From contig CAZSPZ010000001.1 in NCBI GenBank assembly GCA_964608965.1, positions 62,001 through 126,000 on the forward strand: a stretch of DNA of 64,000 bases, in the 5' to 3' direction. The notes under the pieces are model-generated. The model was not told the DNA's origin and did not search any database. It worked only from the letters and a program-made list of their open reading frames with translations. Source of the stretch: UBA10908 sp964608965. GTDB taxonomy: Bacteria > Bacillota > Clostridia > Peptostreptococcales > Anaerovoracaceae. Below, in pieces: positions 32,897-41,853 of the stretch; within the stretch, counting starts at the first letter, position 1, and the number at the start of each line of letters is the position of its first letter. The position numbers were made by a program, and so were the translations under genes.

Positions 32897-34930
32897 ATGG
32901 ACGACATAGTTTTATATGCGGCGCCGGTAGTCGGAGTCGTTGCCCTAATTGTGGCATTTTTTCTGGCTAAATGGGTTGGTGCAATGGATCCGGGCACAGA
33001 AAGAATGCAGGAAATCGCAGGCTATATACACGAAGGTGCGATGGCATTTTTAAAGAGGGAATACAAGACGATGATTATCGTTGTCGGGGTTCTTACTCCG
33101 ATACTTGCTATTTTTATCAGTCCGGTTACCGCGGTTTTGTATGTGATCGGCTCTCTTTTTTCAGTACTTGCAGGTTTCTTCGGCATGCAGGTTGCAACAA
33201 AAGGCAATGTCAGAACAGCCAATGCAGCAAGAGAAGGCGGCATGAACAAAGCGCTTAAAGTAGCTTTCAGAAGCGGCGCTGTTATGGGACTTTGTGTAGT
33301 AGGTTTGGGTTTGCTCGGCGTAGGTGCTGCTTTCATCATCATGGGTGTAGAAACTTCCGCTCAATCTATTACAGGCTTCGGCTTGGGTGCTTCTTCCATG
33401 GCTCTGTTCGGTCGTGTCGGCGGAGGTATTTACACAAAAGCTGCTGACGTAGGCGCAGACCTTGTCGGTAAAGTAGAAGCAGGTATTCCTGAAGATGATC
33501 CCAGAAACCCTGCTGTTATCGCAGATAACGTCGGCGATAACGTGGGCGATGTTGCCGGAATGGGCTCAGATCTTTTTGAATCTTATGTAGGCTCCATTAT
33601 ATCTGCTATCACATTGGCAGTCATCATCCCGACCATCACTCCTTCTTTCGGAACGGCTTTTGCTTTGGATCCTGTTACCGGTTCAATCTTCCCGCTGGTA
33701 TTGTCGGCAATCGGAATATTAGCCTCTATTGTAGGAATAATGTTTGTAAAGGGCGATGAGAAATCCAACCCCGCAAAAGCATTAAATATGGGCACTTATC
33801 TTTCTGCCGCACTGGTTATTGTTGTGTCGGTATTGATGAGCAAGTCATTTTTCGGCAATTACAACTGTGCGATTGCCATCATTTCGGGACTTTTAGTCGG
33901 AACGGCAATCGGTAAAATTACAGAAATTTATACTTCCTCCGATTACAAATATGTAAAGAAAATTGCAGAACAATCGCAAACGGGTGCCGCGACCACTATC
34001 ATCAGCGGTCTTGGAGTAGGAATGCTTTCTACCGTGTATCCGATCTTGATTATCGCAGCGGGCATATTGGTTGCCAATGCCGCTGCCGGCCTTTACGGAA
34101 TTGCTCTTGCTGCAGTCGGAATGCTTTCCACCGCAGGAATGACCATCGCCGTAGATGCATATGGCCCTGTATCTGACAATGCCGGCGGTATTGCCGAAAT
34201 GGCAGAATTGCCCGCAGATGTCAGAAGGATAACAGATACATTGGACTCAGTGGGTAACACCACAGCTGCCATCGGAAAAGGCTTTGCCATCGGTTCTGCG
34301 GCTTTAACAGCTCTGGCACTTTTTGCTTCCTATTCTCAAGTAGTTGATTTAAAAGTTATCGACCTTCTTGACCCGTTTGTTATTGCCGGACTCTTTATCG
34401 GAGCCATGCTCCCGTTTATGTTCTCTGCTCTTACCATGAACTCTGTGGGAAAAGCGGCAAATCAAATGATCGAAGAAGTTCGCAGACAGTTTAGAGAAGA
34501 CAAAGGCATCATGGCCGGAACATCTAAACCAGACTATGCAAAATGCGTTGATATTTCTACGACCGCTGCTCTTAAAGAAATGATTGCCCCCGGACTTCTC
34601 GCCGTAATTGCTCCTTTAGCTGTTGGCGTACTTATGGGCACTGCAGCGCTGGGTGGTATGCTGGCGGGTGCTGTAGCCGCAGGCGTGCTCCTTGCCATCA
34701 TGATGGCAAATGCAGGCGGTGCATGGGATAATGCCAAAAAATATATCGAAGGCGGAGCTTTCGGCGGAAAAGGCAGCGAGACACATAAGGCTGCTGTTGT
34801 AGGCGATACGGTAGGCGATCCGTTCAAGGATACCTCCGGTCCTTCCATCAACATCCTGATTAAGCTTATGACGATTGTGGCCGTAGTGTTTGCGCCACTG
34901 TTCGTAGCCGTCGGCGGATTGCTGTTATAA
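32897..34930 (+). CDS. hppA: Membrane-bound ion-pumping pyrophosphatase, K+-dependent type
   Basis: Uses pyrophosphate hydrolysis to pump Na+ or H+ across the membrane. The 677 residues contain about 16 membrane helices and the substrate-site blocks DVGADLVGKVEAGIPEDDPRNP, ADNVGDNVGDVAGMGSDL, and near the end GDTVGDPFKDTSGPS. The segment GNTTAAIGKG has Ala where K+-independent enzymes have Lys, so the enzyme should need K+. Which ion is pumped depends on the placement of a helix-6 Glu that I did not resolve; Na+ is common in clostridia. AAAGGAGG precedes the ATG, and it is followed by its own terminator. Confidence 0.96.
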   Translation: MDDIVLYAAPVVGVVALIVAFFLAKWVGAMDPGTERMQEIAGYIHEGAMAFLKREYKTMIIVVGVLTPILAIFISPVTAVLYVIGSLFSVLAGFFGMQVATKGNVRTANAAREGGMNKALKVAFRSGAVMGLCVVGLGLLGVGAAFIIMGVETSAQSITGFGLGASSMALFGRVGGGIYTKAADVGADLVGKVEAGIPEDDPRNPAVIADNVGDNVGDVAGMGSDLFESYVGSIISAITLAVIIPTITPSFGTAFALDPVTGSIFPLVLSAIGILASIVGIMFVKGDEKSNPAKALNMGTYLSAALVIVVSVLMSKSFFGNYNCAIAIISGLLVGTAIGKITEIYTSSDYKYVKKIAEQSQTGAATTIISGLGVGMLSTVYPILIIAAGILVANAAAGLYGIALAAVGMLSTAGMTIAVDAYGPVSDNAGGIAEMAELPADVRRITDTLDSVGNTTAAIGKGFAIGSAALTALALFASYSQVVDLKVIDLLDPFVIAGLFIGAMLPFMFSALTMNSVGKAANQMIEEVRRQFREDKGIMAGTSKPDYAKCVDISTTAALKEMIAPGLLAVIAPLAVGVLMGTAALGGMLAGAVAAGVLLAIMMANAGGAWDNAKKYIEGGAFGGKGSETHKAAVVGDTVGDPFKDTSGPSINILIKLMTIVAVVFAPLFVAVGGLLL

Positions 34931-34954
34931 TCTCGAACCCTTAGCGGAATATTT

Positions 34955-35001
34955 AAATCGCCTGTATCTTGCTTTTATGCGCAGGACACAGGCGATTTTT
35001 T
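34955..35001 (+). terminator. Terminator after hppA
   Basis: AAATCGCCTGT (34955-34965) pairs perfectly with ACAGGCGATTT (34988-34998), followed by further Ts. Downstream, ATTGATTGA (35002-35010) and TCAATCAAT (35035-35043) form a separate 9-bp inverted repeat of unknown role. Confidence 0.75.
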
Positions 35002-35067
35002 ATTGATTGACTCATTCTAAAATCAACACGGAAATCAATCAATGAAAAAAGGAAGAAAATCATGAAC

Positions 35068-35096
35068 ATGGACAATCCTTAAAAAAAAAGGTATAA
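35068..35096 (+). promoter_or_regulatory. Promoter upstream of the ADP-ribosylglycohydrolase gene
   Basis: TGGACA (35068-35073), 17-bp spacer, TATAAT (35091-35096), 43 bases before the ATG. Confidence 0.65.
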
Positions 35097-35139
35097 TAAT
35101 AACATATAAAACCGGAAAGCGCGAGATTAGGAGAGATCA

Positions 35140-35913
35140 ATGTTTGGTGCAATCATAGGCGACATAGTCGGCTCAACCTACGAATTTCATAACAAGAAGT
35201 CAAAGAGCTTTCCATTCTGGACAAAAGGAAGTCATTTTACGGACGATACCGTCATGACATGTGCGGTTTGCGCGGCTTTAAGAGAATATAAAAAAGACAA
35301 AACGAATGATGTTCATAATTTGTTGGTTAAACGAATGCAGGAAATAGGGAGAGAATATCCTAAGTGTGGTTATGGCGGCAAGTTTTTGACCTGGATGAAT
35401 TCAGATGACCCCAAGCCATACAACAGCTATGGAAACGGATCGGCGATGAGAGTCTCTTCCGCAGCATGGCTCGCAGACAGCATGTCGGAAACCAAACAGC
35501 TGGCCATTTATTCGGCAGAGGTTACCCACAACCATCAAGAGGGCATCAAGGGAGCTGTTTCCGTGGCGGAGGCCATTTATATGGCCAGGCAGAATTGCAC
35601 AAAAGATCAGATTAAAAAGCACCTTTCCAAGTATTATGATTTAGATTTTACCTTGGATGACATAAGAATGGACTACGAATTCAATGAAACATGTCAAGGC
35701 AGCGTGCCTCAATCCATCGTGGCGTTCCTGGAAGGTGAAAATTTCGAAGATTGCATCAGGAATGCGATCTCTATAGGCGGAGACAGCGATACAATTGCCG
35801 CCATCACGGGCAGTATGGCCGAAGGCTTTTACGGAGTGCCTGCAAGAATGAAGGCCAGAGCGCTTATGTTGCTGGATCCTTTGTTAAAAAAGGCGTTGGG
35901 GATCATGGATTAA
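35140..35913 (+). CDS. ADP-ribosylglycohydrolase family protein
   Basis: A 257-residue protein of the DraG/ARH fold, which removes ADP-ribose from proteins or small molecules using two Mg ions. Motifs: the start GAIIGDIVGSTYE, the metal-binding FTDDTVMT, NGSAMRVSS, the HN in EVTHNHQEGIKGA, and the metal-binding IGGDSDTIAAITG. The target cannot be told. GGAGAG precedes the ATG. It is the first gene of a run that may continue through the membrane protein and the catabolic cluster. Confidence 0.9.
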   Translation: MFGAIIGDIVGSTYEFHNKKSKSFPFWTKGSHFTDDTVMTCAVCAALREYKKDKTNDVHNLLVKRMQEIGREYPKCGYGGKFLTWMNSDDPKPYNSYGNGSAMRVSSAAWLADSMSETKQLAIYSAEVTHNHQEGIKGAVSVAEAIYMARQNCTKDQIKKHLSKYYDLDFTLDDIRMDYEFNETCQGSVPQSIVAFLEGENFEDCIRNAISIGGDSDTIAAITGSMAEGFYGVPARMKARALMLLDPLLKKALGIMD

Positions 35914-35923
35914 GGAGTATCTC

Positions 35924-36580
35924 TTGCACAGGAATGCGAAGAAAAAAAGTTTAAAACTTTCATGGAAGGGACATCTTATAACAGGGCTTTGCGCCCTGTT
36001 ATTCTTGATTGCGGCTGGTTTAATCCTCGCGCTTTCATTTCGGCAACTTTATTATTTTGATATAGAGTATTTAAACATTCCAGAAAACTCGGGATTTTCC
36101 AAAGAGGAAATCCTTCTGAACTATAATGCTTTAATGGATTGGTGCATGCCTTGGGTTACCGCAGATTTTTCTTTGCCTTCTTTCCCGTCTTCCGCGAGCG
36201 CAATCATCCATTTTGGGCAAGTCAAGCTAGTGTTCAACATTGTACTTGCCTTAGGCTTTCTCAGCGCAATAGCCCTTATTTTTTTATTGGCGCTTGCCCC
36301 TAAAAATGGAAAGCGAACAAGACTTATCGTAGCCGGCGTCATCACATTAACGGTTCCCGCCACCATTGGCATTTATGCGGCACTTGATTTTAACAGAGCT
36401 TTTGTTCTCTTTCACAACATCGTTTTCAGAAATGACTTATGGATTTTTGATTACAAAACGGATCCGGTCATTCAAATATTGCCGGAAGCATATTTCATGC
36501 ACTGCGCTATCGTGATAATAAGTGTTGTGATACTTGGAGCCGCAGGCCTTTTTATGCTTGGACGGCGTAAAAAACTGTGA
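35924..36580 (+). CDS. DUF1461 (TIGR01906) integral membrane protein
   Basis: A 218-residue protein with four predicted membrane helices: one near the N-terminus, two central and one at the end. The extracellular-side loop contains a Tyr/Asn-rich segment with EEILLNYNALMDW and a Ser/Pro stretch, then HF-x-V-K, typical of the TIGR01906 family. The function is unknown. It starts at TTG with GGAG upstream, ten bases after the ADP-ribosylglycohydrolase stop. Confidence 0.75.
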   Translation: MHRNAKKKSLKLSWKGHLITGLCALLFLIAAGLILALSFRQLYYFDIEYLNIPENSGFSKEEILLNYNALMDWCMPWVTADFSLPSFPSSASAIIHFGQVKLVFNIVLALGFLSAIALIFLLALAPKNGKRTRLIVAGVITLTVPATIGIYAALDFNRAFVLFHNIVFRNDLWIFDYKTDPVIQILPEAYFMHCAIVIISVVILGAAGLFMLGRRKKL

Positions 36581-36657
36581 TATTATAAATCGAATATTTA
36601 AACGTCCCCAAGAGGATATGTACGTTAATAACATAATGATCATCAGGAGGAACCCCC

Positions 36658-38275
36658 ATGCAAAACAATATTGAAGAGAGAATTTATAAGAAGCTGAAAG
36701 AAATGGTGGCTATAGATAGCGTCAGCTGCTCCGTAAAAGAGCAGAATATAGCAAATTATGTGTATGATTTTTTTGCCGGCTTATCTTATTTTAAGACCCG
36801 CAAAGAACAATTCGGCCTTTATAAAATTCCGGGTGACGCCTTTGGCAGAACGGTTCCTTATGCTCTGCTGCTTGGCAATTCTGCAAACACCGTAGTATCG
36901 ATGGGACACATCGATGTCGTTGGAACCGAATGCTATGGCGAGCTGTCGGAGAAGGCCTACGAAATAGGTGATGCTCTGGAAAAGGCTCTGGCCGGAAAAG
37001 CGTTGCCTCCGGAAGCAAAAGCCGATATGGATTCGGGCGAATGGCTCTGGGGTAGAGGCGTTGCAGACATGAAAGGCGGCCATGCCGTACACATGTCGCT
37101 GTTCGAAGAATATGCCGAAACAGCAGAAAAAGGAGAACTTCCCGGCAATCTGCTTTATATAGCGGTTCCCGACGAAGAGTCTTATTCCGCGGGTATGCGC
37201 GAAGGTGCAAGCATTATTCTGGATTTGAAAAAGAAATACAATTTGGATTTAAAGCTTCTGGTCGATCCGGAACCCACAAATTTCCGCGGAGATGCGCAGG
37301 TCATGTCCATCGGTTCTGTCGGAAAAATGATGCCGGTTGTGATGGTCCAAGGGGTAACCGCCCACGTGGGGCATTGCTTTAACGGGATTTCCCCCCTTGG
37401 TATACTTGCCGGTATTTATGACAGAACGAATATTTCGCTGGAATTCTCCGACACATATAAAGGAGAGGCTACCGTACCTCCGACATGGACTAATTTCCGT
37501 GATATGAAAGAGTTATATGATGTGTCCATTCCGTTCCGCGCTTCGGGCTATTTTACCGTGCTGAGCTTTGATACGACGCCGGAACAGGTTATGGGCAAAC
37601 TTAAGGTTATTTCCAAAGAAGTTCTCGATCAAAATGTTGAAAATCTTGACAGAGTTTATCAAGAATATAAGAAGCGCGACAAATTCGCTCATATGGAAAA
37701 AATCAGCTACGACACAAAAGTGTACACGTTCGAAGAGCTTTTGGCTGAACTTACCGCAAAAGACAAAGAAGGATTTGAAAAGTTCTATAAGGATGAATAC
37801 GAGAAAATAAGTGTTCGCATCCAAAAGGGCGAATTGAATTATCCGGATGCTACAATAAAGATGANNNNNNNNNNTGGGCTTTGCACCGCCCTATTATCCT
37901 GCAATCCACAGCGACCTTATCAAAGGAAAAGAAAATATGGGAACAATGGCTTACGAACTTGTAAAGAAAGTGTCAGAGAGTAAGCATGGCCAGAAAATGG
38001 ATTACGAGAATTATTTCATGGGCATTTCCGACGCCAGTTACAGTGCGATGGATCATCCCTTTGACTATAATAAGTTTTCCGCAAACACTCCGATGTGGGG
38101 AGATCTTTACAGCTTGGATTTCAAGGCAATCGAAGAAATCGGCATGCCTGCTGTCATATACGGACCAATAGGAAAAGAGTATCACCAGTGGACAGAAAGA
38201 GTAAATAAGAAGAGTATTTTTGAAACGGTACCCTCTGTTACAAGAGAGTTGTTCGACTTCGTGTGGAAGATGTAA
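36658..38275 (+). CDS. M20-family metallopeptidase (RocB-like), interrupted by an assembly gap
   Basis: The 5' part (36658 to the Ns) reads an M20 zinc hydrolase: metal ligands in MGHIDVV, GRGVADMKGG and VPDEESYSAG, with a dimerisation insert. After the Ns the same protein continues in another frame, starting GFAPPYYPAIHSD and ending at 38275. The total is about 540 residues, close to arginine-utilisation protein RocB, so few bases are missing and the frame change is an artefact of the arbitrary ten Ns. The family cleaves amide or peptide bonds; the substrate is unknown. AGGAGG precedes the ATG. It is the first gene of the tight cluster up to 41.8 kb. Confidence 0.8.
37865..37874. other. Assembly gap (ten Ns)
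   Basis: Ten ambiguous bases inside the M20 peptidase gene. Ten is likely a placeholder length, since the coding frame differs on the two sides. Confidence 0.95.
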
Positions 38276-38296
38276 AATCGGAAAGAGAAACGTAAA

Positions 38297-39133
38297 ATGT
38301 CACTGGTATCCATGAAAGATATGCTGATAAAAGCCCAAAAGGAAGGGTACGGTGTCGGAAATTTCGATGTCTTCAATTTAGAACTTTTAAAGGGGGTCAT
38401 GCAAGCGCAGCGAGAGCTGTCTGCTCCTGTTATCTTGGCTTACGGACCTCCTTTTGAAAAATATTCTCCTATGGCGCAGTTTACAAAGTTGATGCTCGCC
38501 TATGCGGAAGAGACGAAGTTTCCCGTCGTGATTCATTTGGATCATGCCAATACCGTTGAGCAGGTTAAAGCAGCGATTGATGCAGGGTTTAACTCCATTA
38601 TGATCGATGCCTCCTCCCTGGCTTTCGAAGAAAACGTCGCGCTTACAAAACAAGTCGTGGAAATGTGCGGACCTCTGAATATCCCTGTCGAAGCAGAACT
38701 TGGCCATGTAGGAGACGAAGGCCATTACGATCTTACCGATTACGGTTATACGAACCCTGCGCTTGCCGCAGAGTTCGTAAGAAGGACCGGTATTGATGCC
38801 TTAGCGGTTGCGATAGGCAATGCCCACGGCGTATACAGCAGCGAACCTAAAATCAATTACGAAATATTAGGCGCCGTACGCGAAGCTGTCAGCATACCCT
38901 TGGTTTTGCACGGCGCATCCGGCATTCCCGACAAAGACATTATTCAATGCACAAAAATGGGAATCACAAAAATAAATATACACACAGAACTGCTATTGGC
39001 TGCTATGGATTCTTTCCGCGAAGATATGGCTTTGGGTGCTAATTATTATACGATATCGACAAACCACGCAAAGGCTGTAATGGAAAGGACAAAAGAAAAA
39101 ATTATACTGTTTGGCAGTGCGGGAAAGGCATAA
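38297..39133 (+). CDS. Class II aldolase of the fructose/tagatose-bisphosphate family
   Basis: A 278-residue zinc aldolase. Landmarks: GVGNFDVFNLEL, the catalytic Asp and Zn His in HLDHANTVEQVKAAI, SIMIDASSL, VEAELGHVG, Zn His in IGNAHGVY, and LHGASGIPD, with NIHTELLLA in the phosphate-binding region. It cleaves a phosphorylated ketose to two trioses. The sequence is closer to the GatY/KbaY/IolJ group than to glycolytic FBA. The start site lacks a strong Shine-Dalgarno (AAAGAG). The PfkB kinase gene begins nine bases after its stop and could make its substrate. Confidence 0.88.
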   Translation: MSLVSMKDMLIKAQKEGYGVGNFDVFNLELLKGVMQAQRELSAPVILAYGPPFEKYSPMAQFTKLMLAYAEETKFPVVIHLDHANTVEQVKAAIDAGFNSIMIDASSLAFEENVALTKQVVEMCGPLNIPVEAELGHVGDEGHYDLTDYGYTNPALAAEFVRRTGIDALAVAIGNAHGVYSSEPKINYEILGAVREAVSIPLVLHGASGIPDKDIIQCTKMGITKINIHTELLLAAMDSFREDMALGANYYTISTNHAKAVMERTKEKIILFGSAGKA

Positions 39134-39142
39134 AGGTGTGCT

Positions 39143-40093
39143 ATGGCTTTTAAAGCCGGTTTAGCGGTGTGCTACGGCCTTGCCGTATGCGATATTTTGA
39201 TTCCAAACATAGACAAAAATACTTTTGATCAGGAAATAACACGAATACCGAATTTTTGCTACAGCACCGGCGGAGATGCCATAAACGAAGCTGTCACGCT
39301 TGCAAAGTTAGGCCACCGGGCTAAACTTATGAGCGTCGTGGGCAATGATCTTTTCGGGGATTTTATCATGAAACAAGGAGAGCAATTCGGCGTTGACATG
39401 GGTGGAGTATTTCGACATGAAACCCTCCCCACCACGGTCTCTTTGGTTTGTATTCATCCCGACGGCGAAAGAAGTTTTATTGTAAATTGCGGGGCGGACA
39501 ACGCCATTTCGCGGGATTGTATTGATTATCATATCGTAAGCCAAGCCGATGTGGTATCTGTGGGCAGCGCGTTTTCGTGTGAAAGTCTTACGTCCTCTTT
39601 GCCGGAGTTATTGGCAAAGGCGAAAGAATACGGGGCACACACTTGCGTGGATTTAATCCGTGGAGGAGGAGAGCATTCTTTATCAGAGATGAAAGAATTT
39701 CTTCCGTATACGGACTTTATTTTCCCAAATTACGAAGAGGGAAGCTATTTTACAGGCGAAACGGAGCTTCATCTTATTGCAAAACGCTTTACCGACTTAG
39801 GCGCTTCGCATGTTGTCATCAAAAATGGAAGCCAGGGTTGTCATCTTTTTTATAAGAACGGTGACAGCATTCACGTTCCGGGATTTGTAATTCAAAATTT
39901 TCAAGATACAACCGGCGCAGGGGATAATTTCGTTGCGGGATTTATCGCAGGACTTATCGAAGGGAAAAATCCCGTGGATTGTGCGTTGTATGCAAATGCA
40001 GTAGCTGCATGTTCCGTTCGATATGTAGGAGCTGCCGGTTTACGGGGAAGGGAAGAAGTGGATTCCCTGATAGCAGAGCAAAAGGAGAGATGA
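39143..40093 (+). CDS. PfkB/ribokinase-family carbohydrate kinase
   Basis: A 316-residue sugar kinase. The N-terminal signature lies at STGGDAINEAVTLAKLGHRAKLMSVVG, and the C-terminal ATP/anion hole with the catalytic Asp at DTTGAGDNFVAGF. It would phosphorylate a ketose or nucleoside-like sugar; specificity cannot be read from sequence. Unusual Cys residues occur near the start (VCYGLAVCD). It is sandwiched between the aldolase and SGNH genes with nearly no spacing, so it probably feeds the aldolase. It is also the only PfkB-type kinase in the window that could serve the FrlB-like deglycase at 50.7 kb. Confidence 0.88.
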   Translation: MAFKAGLAVCYGLAVCDILIPNIDKNTFDQEITRIPNFCYSTGGDAINEAVTLAKLGHRAKLMSVVGNDLFGDFIMKQGEQFGVDMGGVFRHETLPTTVSLVCIHPDGERSFIVNCGADNAISRDCIDYHIVSQADVVSVGSAFSCESLTSSLPELLAKAKEYGAHTCVDLIRGGGEHSLSEMKEFLPYTDFIFPNYEEGSYFTGETELHLIAKRFTDLGASHVVIKNGSQGCHLFYKNGDSIHVPGFVIQNFQDTTGAGDNFVAGFIAGLIEGKNPVDCALYANAVAACSVRYVGAAGLRGREEVDSLIAEQKER

Positions 40094-40094
40094 T

Positions 40095-40757
40095 ATGTAC
40101 AGCATTTTATGTTTCGGAGACTCCAACACTTATGGGATGATACCGCTGGAAAACGGAAGGCTTCCATATTCGCAGCGCTGGCCCGGAAGACTTGCAAACA
40201 TGCTTGGTCCGGATTATTTGATCATCGAAGAAGGAATGATCGGACGCACCTGTGCCATCGATGACGATATTAAACCCGGACGCAATGCCATGGATTATAT
40301 TTACACATGCTTAATGTCCCATTTCCCTTTAGATTTAATCATCATTATGCTCGGAACCAACGATGTGAAATCAAGATATAACCTTACGGCCGGCGAAATA
40401 CAAATGTCGATGAGAGTGTTATTGCATAAGATAGATGACGTGATGAGATGGATGTCTACCGATGCTGAAATTCTACTTGTCGCCCCGGTCGCTCTGCCGG
40501 AGTATATGCCTGCGGATTATGAGCTGAATGCGACATCTATAGAAAGATCAAAAGAGCTTCCCGAGCTTTACCGCGAATTGGCAAAAGAAAGAAATATTCA
40601 TTTTGCCGATGCTGCTGCCTGGGTGGATCCATGTAACACGCAACCTGATGCGTGTCATTACAATTCGGAAGGGTGCCGCCAGTTTGCCGAAGGTATTCAT
40701 CCTGTGATTCTGGATATTCTAAAAGGCAAAAAACCGCATCATATGGAAGGGGCATAA
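40095..40757 (+). CDS. SGNH/GDSL-family hydrolase
   Basis: A 220-residue intracellular esterase or deacylase with no signal peptide. Block I is CFGDSNTYG (nucleophile Ser), block III LGTNDVK, and the Asp/His pair lies in PDACHYNSEG near the C-terminus. It resembles the arylesterase-like SGNH group. In this operon it may remove an acyl group from a sugar before or after phosphorylation; that is inference. AAAGGAG precedes the ATG, which lies one base after the PfkB stop. Confidence 0.87.
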   Translation: MYSILCFGDSNTYGMIPLENGRLPYSQRWPGRLANMLGPDYLIIEEGMIGRTCAIDDDIKPGRNAMDYIYTCLMSHFPLDLIIIMLGTNDVKSRYNLTAGEIQMSMRVLLHKIDDVMRWMSTDAEILLVAPVALPEYMPADYELNATSIERSKELPELYRELAKERNIHFADAAAWVDPCNTQPDACHYNSEGCRQFAEGIHPVILDILKGKKPHHMEGA

Positions 40758-40763
40758 CAAAGA

Positions 40764-41804
40764 ATGGATGAACAGAAAACAGGTATAAGGGCATTTGCCG
40801 CCCGAAAAGGGGTAACACTTTCTGCAAAAGTGTATTTTGTCGATGCCATGGGTTCCATGGCTTTCGGTCTTTTTGCCTCCCTCCTTATCGGTACAATATT
40901 CAACACCTTAGCCGGAAAGTTAGATTTGCCTTGGCTTACGGAGGTCGCAGGGTATGCAGTCGGAGCCACAGGTGCTGCGATGGCTGTTGCGATAGGCTAC
41001 TCTTTAAGTGCGCCGTCACTGGTGTTGTATTCTCTTTGTGCGGTAGGTATCGGGGCGAACACGCTCGGAGGCCCCCTTGGTACGTTGCTCTCCGTGATTG
41101 TAGCGGCTGAACTGGGCAAGTTGGTTTCCAAAGAAACAAAAGTAGATATTCTTGTTACACCGATTGTTACCATTGTATCCGGCGTTCTGGTCGCTATGTT
41201 GATTGGCCCCGGAGTATCCGCGATTATGACCGGCTTTGGTTCTCTGATTATGACTGCAACCGTTCTGGAGCCGTTCTGGATGGGTATTTTGGTGTCGGTT
41301 CTGGTGGGCATTGCTCTGACGCTTCCCATCAGCTCTGCCGCAATATGCGCAACACTCGGGCTGGTTGGCCTTGCGGGAGGTGCTGCCACTGCGGGTTGCT
41401 GCGCCCAAATGGTAGGCTTTGCTGTGATGAGTTTTTCGGAAAATCGCTGGGGCGGAATATTGGCACAAGGCCTGGGTACTTCGATGCTTCAAATGGGTAA
41501 TATCGTTCGCAATCCAAGAGTATGGATTCCTCCTACTGTGGCCGCGGCAATTACCGGGCCAATTGCAACCTGTGTTTTCGGTATGGAAAACGGTGTGGCG
41601 GTGGCATCGGGGATGGGGACCTGCGGTCTTGTGGGGCCTATTGGCGTTATCTCGTCCGAGTGGTTTTCTTCCGCCGGTGCGACAGGATGGATTGCCATCG
41701 TGTTAATTTGTGTGGTGTTTCCGGCGATATTGACGCCGATGATAGCTTATCCTTTGCGTAAAAAAGGCTGGATTAAAGAAGGCGACTTAAAACTTGACTT
41801 ATAA
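40764..41804 (+). CDS. PTS EIIC-like membrane protein of the PfoR family
   Basis: A 346-residue, Gly/Ala-rich polytopic membrane protein with about nine helices, matching the PTS_EIIC_2/PfoR group (COG3641). The cytoplasmic N-terminus is followed by VYFVDAMGSMAFGLFASLLIGTIF; a central GCCAQMVGFAVMSFSENRWGG is characteristic. No EIIA or EIIB partner is encoded nearby, so whether it imports by phosphotransfer is open. PfoR was first described as a putative toxin regulator, which is poorly supported. The ATG is six bases after the SGNH stop. Confidence 0.82.
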   Translation: MDEQKTGIRAFAARKGVTLSAKVYFVDAMGSMAFGLFASLLIGTIFNTLAGKLDLPWLTEVAGYAVGATGAAMAVAIGYSLSAPSLVLYSLCAVGIGANTLGGPLGTLLSVIVAAELGKLVSKETKVDILVTPIVTIVSGVLVAMLIGPGVSAIMTGFGSLIMTATVLEPFWMGILVSVLVGIALTLPISSAAICATLGLVGLAGGAATAGCCAQMVGFAVMSFSENRWGGILAQGLGTSMLQMGNIVRNPRVWIPPTVAAAITGPIATCVFGMENGVAVASGMGTCGLVGPIGVISSEWFSSAGATGWIAIVLICVVFPAILTPMIAYPLRKKGWIKEGDLKLDL

Positions 41805-41813
41805 ATAACATCC

Positions 41814-41832
41814 GGGCGGCCGACGGCCGCCC
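41814..41832 (+). other. Very stable GC hairpin between the EIIC-like gene and the phosphohexomutase gene
   Basis: GGGCGGCC (41814-41821) pairs with GGCCGCCC (41825-41832) around a 3-base loop. No U tract follows, so it is more likely an mRNA end-protecting or processing element than a terminator. It begins ten bases after the EIIC-like gene. Confidence 0.6.
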
Positions 41833-41853
41833 TATACTTTGGGGAGAAGAAAA

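Noticed and set aside
37861..37983. C-terminal tail of the M20 gene as read straight through the Ns (to the stop near 37983)
   Set aside because: The frame after the arbitrary ten Ns is artificial; the true continuation is the other frame, ending at 38275.
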